58,216 bases of DNA from HyVt-337 sp964428895 (GTDB lineage Bacteria > Planctomycetota > Phycisphaerae > SM23-33), in the NCBI GenBank assembly GCA_964428895.1, contig CAYRZU010000012.1, positions 1-58,216 of the forward strand, in the 5' to 3' direction. This document shows positions 51,502 through 58,216 of the stretch, in pieces. Each line of letters begins with the position of its first letter. Positions within the stretch are counted from its first letter, which is position 1. The notes under the pieces were generated by a model, which saw nothing but the letters and a program-made list of their open reading frames with translations, had not been told where the DNA came from and searched no databases. Both the position numbers and the translations under genes were made by a program.

Positions 51502-54237
51502 TCAGGAGGCGTTATCCGCTTCTTTCTGGTCGATGAGGGCCTGGATTTCTTCCAGGGCCACGTTGACGCGGGCCCGTTGGGCATCCGTCCGGACCGTATC
51601 GTCAGCCAGCCGGAAGGCGGCCCGAGCCTGGGTCAGATCGCCGCGTTCCTTGGCCCGCTCGCCGCAGTACATGTACTGCTCGAACTCGGCGTCGAGGAGT
51701 CGGTTGTCCACTTCGGTCCGTTCGGCATCGGTCACCGACAAGCTCTTGGCCTGCGTGTAAATCCGGATCGCTTCGGCGAAGCTGCGGGCGGCAGCCTTTT
51801 CGTCTCCCTCGGCCAACAGCTCCCACCGATCAACCACGCGTGCAAGGGTGGCAATTCGAGGGCGAATATCGCTGTCGTAGGCTCCCGGATAGATCTCGCC
51901 GACTTTCGCGTAGTCGTCCTTGAGAAGCTCCAGATCGATCGAATCCTTCTGCGCCAGGGCCCTATCTCGCCGCTGGTCCAGTTTGGTCAGTTCGATTTTG
52001 TAGTGGCACAACTGGACGCGGCGCGACATCTCAGCGTCGGGCTGGCCCGGAAGGAGTTTCTCGTAGATCTCTTTGGCCCGGACCCATTGCTTCTGCCGGA
52101 AGGCCTGGTCGGCCTCTTGGGTCAGCCGCCCGCGCTCGGCGGCCAGATTCAACTCCTCCAACGCCCGTTTGGCGCCTTTGTGAGTGGGGTCAAGCCGCAA
52201 GACCGCCACGTAGGCGTCATTAGCCTCGACGAGCTGGCCCTCGCGTCGGAGCCGTTCCGCCTGCTGGTAGAGTATCTCAATCTCCAACGCGCGTATTCTC
52301 GCGGCGTTCTGATCGGCCGGCTGCAGGCTTTGGAGCTTTCGTCGGAGTTCCAGTTCCAGTCGCAGGTTCCCGTCACCATGAGCCTTGGTGATCTGCGAAT
52401 CCAAGTCCTCCAGTTCCTGGGTGCGGTTCAGCGTGTTCCGGGAAGCGTTCATCTCCTCAATGAGTTGCTTCCGCACGGCTTTGTCCAACAAGAGCGAGGC
52501 TTCCGACTCCAGCAGTTGTTGGATTTTCCGATAGGTGTGGAGGGCCTGGGCCCGATTGCCCTCGGCGACGTACGACTCCGCTTCACGCTGCAGTTCGGCC
52601 AGTTCCTCTTGGAGTTTCTTGAGGGCGATATCCTCGATCAGCGTCGCCAGCCGCTCGGCGCGCTGCGGCTGATACCCGACCTCGGGGATATCCTTCTTGA
52701 GTACGACCTGCGCCTGAGCAAACTTGCCGGCATCCCTCAGTTCGATCGCCCTGGCCATCGCCTGTTCGTACTGGCGAATGACGAAGTAGTACTCTTCGAT
52801 CTGCTCGATGTCATCTCGGGTCTTCCGGATCCATTCAACGACATCTCGATTGGTCGTGTCGCGTTGGAGGGCCTCCACGGCCCCCTCGGCCCGCTCGCGA
52901 AGGTCGCTCTGGACGTCCCACTGCCGGTCTTCGATCGCCAGATAGGCCTGGCACATCAGCGACCGAATCGACGCCATCTTCGCGGCCAAGACGCCCGGGA
53001 AATTCTGGGAGATCTTGTCGAAGGTCTTGCGGGCCTCAACGTAATCGCGTTCGTCGTAGGATTTCTTGGCCTTCTGATAGAGGCTTCTGGCCGTATCACG
53101 TTGCCCCGCCATCTTCCGGTTGTGGCGGATCACCCCCACCGTCAGAACGCCGATGGCCATAACGGCCACGGCCACGGCCAGGATCAGCCGTGCCTGGTTC
53201 GACATCGACCGCTTCGGCAACGGCGCCGTGGGTAGGTCTTCCAATGGCGGGCCGGGCTCTTCGACCTCGGCGAGCTCTTCTTCGACAGCCTGCTCGGTTT
53301 CGAAAACCGGGCCGGGTCGATCGGCCACGATCGCCTCCCCGGCCAACGTCACGCCGGCCAAGTCCACCTTGACCGCCTGACCAAGGGCGTCCATGGTCTC
53401 GTACCGCCCGGCCGGGTCCTTGGCCATCATCCGAGCGACGATGCTAGATAGCTCGACCGGGATCGCCGGATTCACATCGTGCAAGGTCGGCGCCGTCACC
53501 GACTCATTGCCGTGCCACTTCATCCATCGGACGGTGGCGATCCGCGGATCGCGGACCACGTCGCTGAAGATCTCGTTGAAGACTTCCCGCCCGAGCAGGA
53601 GTTCGTAAATGATGAACCCCAGCGAGTACATATCGGTTCGGCCGTCAACGTCGCCGCCAGCGAACAGCTCGGGGGCCATGTATTTGGTCGTGCCGAGCAA
53701 CATGGACGTTTGCCCGCTCAAGCTGGCGGCCACGCCGAAATCGGTGATCTTCGGCTTGAGCCCCTCCGCCACGAGGATGTTGCTGGGCTTGAGGTCACGG
53801 TGAATGATCTCGGCCCGATGAACGGCCGCCATGCCCGCGGCCAGTCGCCACAGCAGTTGAACGGCCGGACGAGGCGCCAGGGGCGCTTTGGGGGAAGCCA
53901 GCACCTCCTCCAGGGTAGGCCCTTCCACATATTCCATGACGATGAATAGGCCGCGTTCGTCTTCGACCAGGTCGTGGATGGTCACGATCGCCGATTGCTC
54001 GGCCCCCACCTTGGCCAGCAGCTGCGCCTCCTGGCGAAAACGCTCCAGGAACTGACGGTCTTCAGCCAAATGGGACGAAATCTGCTTGGCGGCGACAAAC
54101 CGATCGAGCATCGGGTCGTAGCACTTGTAGACAACCGACATGCCGCCGGCGCCGAGCTTCTCGCGAATTTCGTATTTGCCGATGGTCGTTCCCGGCTGCA
54201 GTCCCAGTTTTGAATCGTTGGCGTGTTCGTCCGGCAT
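51502..54237 (-). CDS. Transmembrane Ser/Thr protein kinase with long helical repeat domain
   Basis: A 911-residue Hanks-type kinase. Kinase domain at about 20-290: glycine loop LGAGGMSVVY (29-38), Lys51 in VAAKQI, HRDLKPSN (146-153), DFG (166-168) and the APE (188-190), so it should be active. A membrane span lies at about 351-370. The last 530 residues outside the membrane are charged helical repeats of TPR or coiled-coil character (SLYQKAKKSYDERDYVEARK, RKLQSLQPADQNAARIRAL). The extracytoplasmic half may sense the pilus or cell wall. It sits inside the tad run, 11 bp from a TadE-like gene. The only kinase seen in the window besides the histidine kinase; FHA proteins nearby are likely targets. 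Confidence 0.9.
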   Translation of the reverse strand: MPDEHANDSKLGLQPGTTIGKYEIREKLGAGGMSVVYKCYDPMLDRFVAAKQISSHLAEDRQFLERFRQEAQLLAKVGAEQSAIVTIHDLVEDERGLFIVMEYVEGPTLEEVLASPKAPLAPRPAVQLLWRLAAGMAAVHRAEIIHRDLKPSNILVAEGLKPKITDFGVAASLSGQTSMLLGTTKYMAPELFAGGDVDGRTDMYSLGFIIYELLLGREVFNEIFSDVVRDPRIATVRWMKWHGNESVTAPTLHDVNPAIPVELSSIVARMMAKDPAGRYETMDALGQAVKVDLAGVTLAGEAIVADRPGPVFETEQAVEEELAEVEEPGPPLEDLPTAPLPKRSMSNQARLILAVAVAVMAIGVLTVGVIRHNRKMAGQRDTARSLYQKAKKSYDERDYVEARKTFDKISQNFPGVLAAKMASIRSLMCQAYLAIEDRQWDVQSDLRERAEGAVEALQRDTTNRDVVEWIRKTRDDIEQIEEYYFVIRQYEQAMARAIELRDAGKFAQAQVVLKKDIPEVGYQPQRAERLATLIEDIALKKLQEELAELQREAESYVAEGNRAQALHTYRKIQQLLESEASLLLDKAVRKQLIEEMNASRNTLNRTQELEDLDSQITKAHGDGNLRLELELRRKLQSLQPADQNAARIRALEIEILYQQAERLRREGQLVEANDAYVAVLRLDPTHKGAKRALEELNLAAERGRLTQEADQAFRQKQWVRAKEIYEKLLPGQPDAEMSRRVQLCHYKIELTKLDQRRDRALAQKDSIDLELLKDDYAKVGEIYPGAYDSDIRPRIATLARVVDRWELLAEGDEKAAARSFAEAIRIYTQAKSLSVTDAERTEVDNRLLDAEFEQYMYCGERAKERGDLTQARAAFRLADDTVRTDAQRARVNVALEEIQALIDQKEADNAS

Positions 54238-54248
54238 AGCGGTGTTGC

Positions 54249-55352
54249 CTATTTCTCACGGCCCATCTCCACGGGCTCCATGTCCGTGGGTTCCGGTTCG
54301 TTTTGCTTCTGATACGGGGAGTCGTCTGTGGTTAGGTCATCGGTCAGGATCGGCTCGGGATAATTGCCCACCCCGTGCATCTGATAGAGCGGCTTGCCCG
54401 GAATGGGCCTCGTCAAGAGCTCTTCAACGATTACGTCGTCTTCGGAGCCTTCATTGGTCAGGCGGCAGGTGGCGGCAATTTCCAGCCCGTATTCGCCCCA
54501 GCCGAAGTCCAGTTCAACGCCGTTGAGGGAATCGATCATGGCGTATAGTCGCCTGGCGTACGGCACGGACAGATAGAAGATGTGTCGAACTGTTACGTGT
54601 ATCTCTTCGTTCTCACCATAGTAGAGGTCGCCGTCGGCCGGGGGAAGAAGCTCGACGTCGGTATAGGTCTCGGCGTAGTAGAGCTTCTCAGCCAGCAGGC
54701 GGTCGACCCACACCGGGACACTCTCGCCGTACAGCGAGAAGATTCCGTCGATGCCGTCGGCCAGGATGCCGGCATCCCCCGCCGGCAGGTGCCTGCTGCT
54801 GGAGGAGATCGGCAGGACCGCCCAGGCCGCTGCCCGCTGGATGGCGCCCATCTTGGGGGAACTCATCGCATCGTCGATGACATAATTGGGCTCTTCGCCG
54901 CTGGTGTCGGTGAAATCCGCCGGCACGTAGACCACGGCGCTGCGGGCGGCGCAGAACGCGGCGTAGTGCACGCACAAATGGCCCACCAGCAGCATCGCCG
55001 ACTGCGCCATCAGCAGCACCAGGAACAGGCCGATCGGCATGACCAGGGCAAACTCGATAATCGCCGTGCCCGATTGGCCGTCGAATCGATAACGCCGCCG
55101 ATATGCGGCGCTGATTCGCTTCAGCCCCCTCAGCACCAGCGTCAGCAACGCCGCGCCGATCACGACAATCGACGCGTGGATGAGAAAGCCCCGGCTGGTT
55201 ACCGTGGAAATCAGCCACGCACTCCGCCAACGGGCCGCCGCCGATACCACCAACCCCGCCGCCAGCGCCGCCAGGAACAGCAGCGCCGCCAGGGCCGCTG
55301 TCCGCGACCAATGCGGGCGTGAAGGTCTTTCATGGCGTCCGTCAGCGCTCAA
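54249..55352 (-). CDS. TadE-like protein with two extra N-terminal membrane spans
   Basis: A 367-residue protein. It starts at TTG 55352, with GGGAGG seven bases upstream, which overlaps the cpaA stop; GTG 55367 is less well placed. Two spans (about 19-39 and 58-75) come first, then the TadE motif GQSGTAIIEFALVMPIGLFL (about 92-111) and a large periplasmic part ending in a Pro/Glu-rich tail. The extra spans before a TadE-type segment are unusual; normal TadE begins with the motif. It probably belongs to the pseudopilin set. Confidence 0.76.
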   Translation of the reverse strand: MSADGRHERPSRPHWSRTAALAALLFLAALAAGLVVSAAARWRSAWLISTVTSRGFLIHASIVVIGAALLTLVLRGLKRISAAYRRRYRFDGQSGTAIIEFALVMPIGLFLVLLMAQSAMLLVGHLCVHYAAFCAARSAVVYVPADFTDTSGEEPNYVIDDAMSSPKMGAIQRAAAWAVLPISSSSRHLPAGDAGILADGIDGIFSLYGESVPVWVDRLLAEKLYYAETYTDVELLPPADGDLYYGENEEIHVTVRHIFYLSVPYARRLYAMIDSLNGVELDFGWGEYGLEIAATCRLTNEGSEDDVIVEELLTRPIPGKPLYQMHGVGNYPEPILTDDLTTDDSPYQKQNEPEPTDMEPVEMGREK

Positions 55353-55911
55353 GCCACAACCTCCCACGGATCAACAGTTCGGCGATCGCCGCAGCCGATC
55401 CGAGACACAGGGCCAACCCGAAGGCCAACTTGGGGCTGTCCGGCGTGGCCGGATCGGTCGGCTTGGCCTTGATCAGAACCGAGTACAGGAAGCCAAGAAT
55501 ACGCTTCATGGTCTCGCCCAATACGCGGCGTCGATTCATGATGACTAACGCCATCACCACCGCCACCATGCATCCGTAAAGCGTAGCGGACACCACGAAC
55601 TCCACTCCGCCCAGGGCGCCGACCGCGGCCATCAGCTTCGCGTCACCTCCCCCGATGCCGCCTAGCCGCCAAACAACGAACATCGGAAGGAACCCTACCA
55701 TCAACCCCAACAGCGACCCCGTCAGGGCCAGCCCGACTTCATCACCTTCAGGCAGGAGGCCGCTCGTGATGGTATGACCCACCAACCCCGCAACAATGGC
55801 GGGATACGTGATGGCGTTGAAGATCTTCCCGTAACGCACGTCGGTAATAGCTGAGGCGACGAGCGCCACGACAAGCACACCGTATTGCCAAGTCTGGCTT
55901 ATTGGCGGCAT
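55342..55911 (-). CDS. cpaA: Prepilin peptidase CpaA/TadV
   Basis: A 189-residue type IV-type prepilin peptidase of the short TadV class. Both catalytic aspartates are seen: D24 in SAITDVRYGKI and D90 in GIGGGDAKLM, the GxGD motif. Six or so membrane spans. In the family it cleaves the Flp and TadE-type precursors after Gly. It sits directly after the pilin genes and its stop overlaps the next gene's start. Confidence 0.9.
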   Translation of the reverse strand: MPPISQTWQYGVLVVALVASAITDVRYGKIFNAITYPAIVAGLVGHTITSGLLPEGDEVGLALTGSLLGLMVGFLPMFVVWRLGGIGGGDAKLMAAVGALGGVEFVVSATLYGCMVAVVMALVIMNRRRVLGETMKRILGFLYSVLIKAKPTDPATPDSPKLAFGLALCLGSAAAIAELLIRGRLWLER

Positions 55912-55948
55912 GGCACTTTTGTCACGGCCCCCACACGAACGGCCGAGC

Positions 55949-56155
55949 CTAGGGCACGTTGCTAGCGTTGTCGACGTCTTCCTTCAACTGGTCGGTCTTT
56001 TCAAAGACCCACTCCTTGATGTCGTCCCAGAAGAACACCATCACGCCCAACAGAGGCAGCGCAATGGCCGCGACAATCAGAACGTACTCCACCGTGTCGG
56101 CGCCCTTCTGGTCCTCGTGGAGGGCTTTCAGGGCAGTCTTTACTGTGGTCCACAT
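55949..56155 (-). CDS. Flp-type prepilin, copy 1
   Basis: A 68-residue prepilin. The leader ends EDQKG and the mature part begins ADTVEYVLIVAAIALPLLGV, so cleavage by CpaA falls between G18 and A19, with the conserved Glu at +5 and Tyr at +6. A charged tail (DQLKEDVDNASNVP) follows. Very similar to copy 2. It lies nearest the peptidase gene. Confidence 0.88.
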   Translation of the reverse strand: MWTTVKTALKALHEDQKGADTVEYVLIVAAIALPLLGVMVFFWDDIKEWVFEKTDQLKEDVDNASNVP

Positions 56156-56224
56156 AATCCAAATCCTTTCGCTGGCCTAGCAGCGCTATTCTGTTCGGGC
56201 CCCTTCGCCCGAAGATCAGACGTT

Positions 56225-56434
56225 TCAGGAAACGGCGCCAGCGTTTTCTGCGTTATTTCGGATGCCGTCGAACAACTCGAACACCCACGTCTTGACGCCA
56301 TCCCAGAAGTAAACCAACACGCCCAACAGCGGCAGCGCGACAGCCGCAAGGATCAGGACGTATTCCACCATACCGGCGCCGACCTGATCCTGATGCAAGG
56401 CCCGCAAAGCCTGCTTGACTCGTCTAAACATCAT
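56225..56434 (-). CDS. Flp-type prepilin, copy 2
   Basis: A 69-residue prepilin closely like copy 1 over the hydrophobic core (MVEYVLILAAVALPLLGVLV). Cleavage is expected between G19 and A20, Glu at +5. The tail is slightly different (DGIRNNAENAGAVS). Together the two look like a tandem duplication with 69 bp between them. Confidence 0.88.
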   Translation of the reverse strand: MMFRRVKQALRALHQDQVGAGMVEYVLILAAVALPLLGVLVYFWDGVKTWVFELFDGIRNNAENAGAVS

Positions 56435-56481
56435 TGACTCCTCTCAAAGCAGTGCGCGCTTCGCTGGCCTACGGTGCGTAA

Positions 56482-56664
56482 CTATGGGAACGGCAATGAA
56501 TGTATAAACGTTGTCATCTGGAACATAATGCCAAGCATCTCAAGTAAAGCCAGGAACACGTACCCCAGGGGCAAGACGATCGCCGCCAACAGCAACGCGT
56601 ATTCCACCGTCGCCTGGCCGCGTTGATCGCAACACACCGATCGCTTGTTGTCTCGGCCGGCCAT
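56482..56664 (-). CDS. Flp-like prepilin, divergent third copy
   Basis: A 60-residue protein with a processing site RG|QATVEYALLLAAIVLPLG (after G16, Glu +5). The core fits Flp pilins, but the C-terminus is short and hydrophobic (MFQMTTFIHSLPFP) and lacks the usual charged tail, so it may be a minor or pseudo-pilin. Two cysteines precede the site. It lies 3 bp behind the second ATPase gene. Confidence 0.78.
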   Translation of the reverse strand: MAGRDNKRSVCCDQRGQATVEYALLLAAIVLPLGYVFLALLEMLGIMFQMTTFIHSLPFP

Positions 56665-56667
56665 CCG

Positions 56668-57804
56668 CTAATCCTCGGTGAAGACATCCTTGGTCAGTCG
56701 CCAGAATCCCTTCAGAGACTGGATCTTCGACTCCTTGGCGTAGATCGATCTATTCCCCGCGGCCGCCAAGGTACCCAGCCCGGTCTCGTCGAACTCCACC
56801 CGGAAGATGTCCTGCACCTGGTATCGGCCGTCCTCGGTCAGCGGCAGGACCTCCGAGATATGCGTCAGGCCGCGACGACCGTCGTTGAATCGCGAGACCT
56901 GCACCACCACGTCGATGGCGGAGATAATCTGGGCCCGCAAGGCGTAGAGCGGCATTTCCACGGAGTTCATCATCGCCAGCGTTTCCAGGCGATTCAGCGC
57001 ATCGGTCGGCATGGTCGCATGCAAGGTCGACATACTGCCGGCGTGCCCGCTGGTCATTGCCTGGATGATATCCAAGGCCTCGCCGCCGCGGGTCTCGCCG
57101 ATGATGATCCGGTCCGGCCTCAATCGCAGCGACGACTTGAACAGGTCGCTGATGGTCACCTCCCCGCGGCCCCACCGGTCCGGTGGGCGAGATTCCAGGG
57201 AGACCACGTGGCTCTGCTGGAGTTCCAGTTCGGCCGAGTCTTCAATGACCACGATCCGCTGGTAATCCGGCACGAAGCTACTCAGCACATTCAGCAGCGA
57301 GGTCTTGCCGCTGCTGGTGCCGCCGGAGACGAGGATGTTCTTCTCTGCCAGCACGCAGCACTGGAGGTACTCCTTGGCCGCCTCGGTCCACGAGCCCAAC
57401 TCCACCAGATGGTCGGCGTCGAACATGACCTTGGCGAACTTCCGGATGCACATCAGCGTCCCGGCCCGAGACAACGGCGCCAGCACCACGTGGACGCGGC
57501 TGCCGTCGGGCAGGCGGGCGTCGACCAGCGGCTGCAACGGGTCGATGCGCTTGCCCGTATATTGCAGCACGTTGTTGACCGCGGCCATGAAGGCCTCGTT
57601 ATCGCCGAAGGTGGCGTCGGTGCGCGTCAGTTGGCCTTTCTTCTCGACGTAGATTTCGTCGAAGCGGTTGATCATCACCTCGGCGACTTCCGGATCCTGC
57701 AGATAGGGCAGGACCGGCGTGAGAAAATGGCCGACCGTGGTCTCGAAGATATTGGCCTGGGGTTCGGCGGCTTGGTCGGGTTGCGTGTTGGGCTCAGACA
57801 TCAT
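56668..57804 (-). CDS. Second CpaF/TadA-type secretion ATPase
   Basis: A 378-residue ATPase of the same family as the FHA-fused CpaF in this run but without FHA. It has MINRFDEIYVEKKGQLT, PLVDARLPDGSRVHVV, Walker A SGGTSSGKTS (about 160-169), EDSAEL, RPDRIIIGETRGGEALDII and the His box STLHATMPTDALNR. It heads the tad run next to the pilin genes. Two ATPases in one tad locus suggest separate tasks, such as extension and retraction or use of different pilins. A few bases upstream no clear promoter was found. Confidence 0.9.
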   Translation of the reverse strand: MMSEPNTQPDQAAEPQANIFETTVGHFLTPVLPYLQDPEVAEVMINRFDEIYVEKKGQLTRTDATFGDNEAFMAAVNNVLQYTGKRIDPLQPLVDARLPDGSRVHVVLAPLSRAGTLMCIRKFAKVMFDADHLVELGSWTEAAKEYLQCCVLAEKNILVSGGTSSGKTSLLNVLSSFVPDYQRIVVIEDSAELELQQSHVVSLESRPPDRWGRGEVTISDLFKSSLRLRPDRIIIGETRGGEALDIIQAMTSGHAGSMSTLHATMPTDALNRLETLAMMNSVEMPLYALRAQIISAIDVVVQVSRFNDGRRGLTHISEVLPLTEDGRYQVQDIFRVEFDETGLGTLAAAGNRSIYAKESKIQSLKGFWRLTKDVFTED

Positions 57805-58025
57805 CGTGGCCTTCGGGGTGGGCTCTGGGGCCCGGCTGGTGGTCCAAACGTACTGATGCCGGAAAGATTAACGCGTGGAATGCAGTTTTGTGGCAATCCT
57901 TGCCGATTACTTCTTCCATGGCTGGAAGTCTACCGCCCCGCCTGGCGAGGCTCAAGCTGAATAAACACAGCCGGCTCTTCCGCCCCCCTGCCCTAAGCCA
58001 TGTCGAATCTGGGCTTTGGGCGGCC

Positions 58026-58054
58026 TTGTCAGAATTGGGCCCGGCGAGTATCAT
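58026..58054 (+). promoter_or_regulatory. Promoter of tRNA-Ser
   Basis: TTGTCA (58026-58031), 17 bases, TATCAT (58049-58054), each one mismatch from consensus. The transcript would begin near 58061, about 30 bases before the tRNA. Confidence 0.65.
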
Positions 58055-58091
58055 AATCGATCTTCTCGCGGCCACCGGGCCGCGGTCGGCC

Positions 58092-58178
58092 GGAGAGGTG
58101 CCGGAGTGGCCGATCGGGCTGGTTTCGAAAACCAGTGAACTTTAATTAGTTCCGTGGGTTCGAATCCCACCCTCTCCG
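58092..58178 (+). tRNA. tRNA-Ser (CGA)
   Basis: An 87-base class II cloverleaf: acceptor GGAGAGG with CCTCTCC, anticodon arm CTGGT-TTCGAAA-ACCAG (anticodon CGA), long variable arm with a GAAC/GTTC stem, T-loop TTCGAAT and discriminator G. CCA is not encoded. It is divergent from the tad run. Confidence 0.95.
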
Positions 58179-58216
58179 TTGACCCGCAAAGGGTCTCCAC
58201 AAGCTCTCGAACTTCG

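Noticed and set aside
57890..57910. Sigma-54 promoter-like TGGCA...TTGC near the tad run
   Set aside because: The GG and GC doublets are 8 bases apart rather than 10, and it points away from the run.

Overview
The window is GC-rich bacterial chromosome. The best guess for the source is a member of the Planctomycetota, probably class Phycisphaerae. The evidence is an EF-Tu whose switch I region departs from the near-universal R-G-I-T-I sequence, a DUF6259-type protein, URO-D-like and GH-like genes of the kind common in that phylum, FHA domains and Ser/Thr kinase signalling built into a tad pilus locus, and an LptD-like outer-membrane assembly protein. Placement is from memory of families, not from a search.

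Region 1 (1-10640, minus strand) is the transcription-translation supercluster, read from right to left: a TTGACA/TAAACT promoter, tRNA-Thr, tuf, rpmG, tRNA-Trp, secE, nusG, rplK, rplA, rplJ, rplL, rpoB and the first 455 codons of rpoC, which is cut by the window edge just before its catalytic DFDGD. Region 2 (10.7-23.9 kb) is mixed metabolism: glmS with a strong terminator, a URO-D family protein divergent from a beta-propeller glycoside hydrolase, a pair of tandem paralogous mini membrane proteins behind a double-domain PPK2 (polyphosphate:AMP phosphotransferase) and an APC permease, a metallophosphoesterase, a creatininase-family amidase, a DUF456 protein, a DUF6259 protein and a GNAT acetyltransferase. 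Region 3 (23.9-34.5 kb, mostly plus strand) has rarA, 5-formyl-THF cyclo-ligase and a LysM L,D-transpeptidase. A large LptD-like protein on the minus strand follows, then a small membrane protein, an unusual tandem NDK-like protein, an MBL-fold hydrolase and an FHA-GAF histidine kinase.

Region 4 (34.5-42.5 kb) has gyrA, then a three-gene set (ArnT-like transferase, YdjC/NaxD-like deacetylase, ArnC/FlmF2-like glycosyltransferase) that looks like an amino-sugar envelope modification route. gluQ lies beyond it on the other strand. Region 5 (42.5-57.8 kb, minus strand) is one long run of 15 tightly packed genes that encode a Tad/Flp type pilus: two TadA/CpaF ATPases (one fused to an FHA domain), three Flp-type prepilins, a CpaA peptidase, three TadE/TadG-like proteins, CpaB, TadB and TadC. 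A transmembrane Ser/Thr kinase and a transmembrane FHA protein are embedded among them. No secretin (CpaC/RcpA) or CpaE/TadZ is visible here. tRNA-Ser(CGA) with its own promoter closes the window.

The most interesting candidates are the kinase/FHA-wired tad locus, the tandem NDK protein with one apparently dead domain, the lipid or glycan amino-sugar trio and the remodelled EF-Tu switch I. No stretch longer than about 300 bases lacks a gene. The largest gaps (10526-10813, 30082-30360, 57805-58091) hold the promoters, hairpins and terminator listed.
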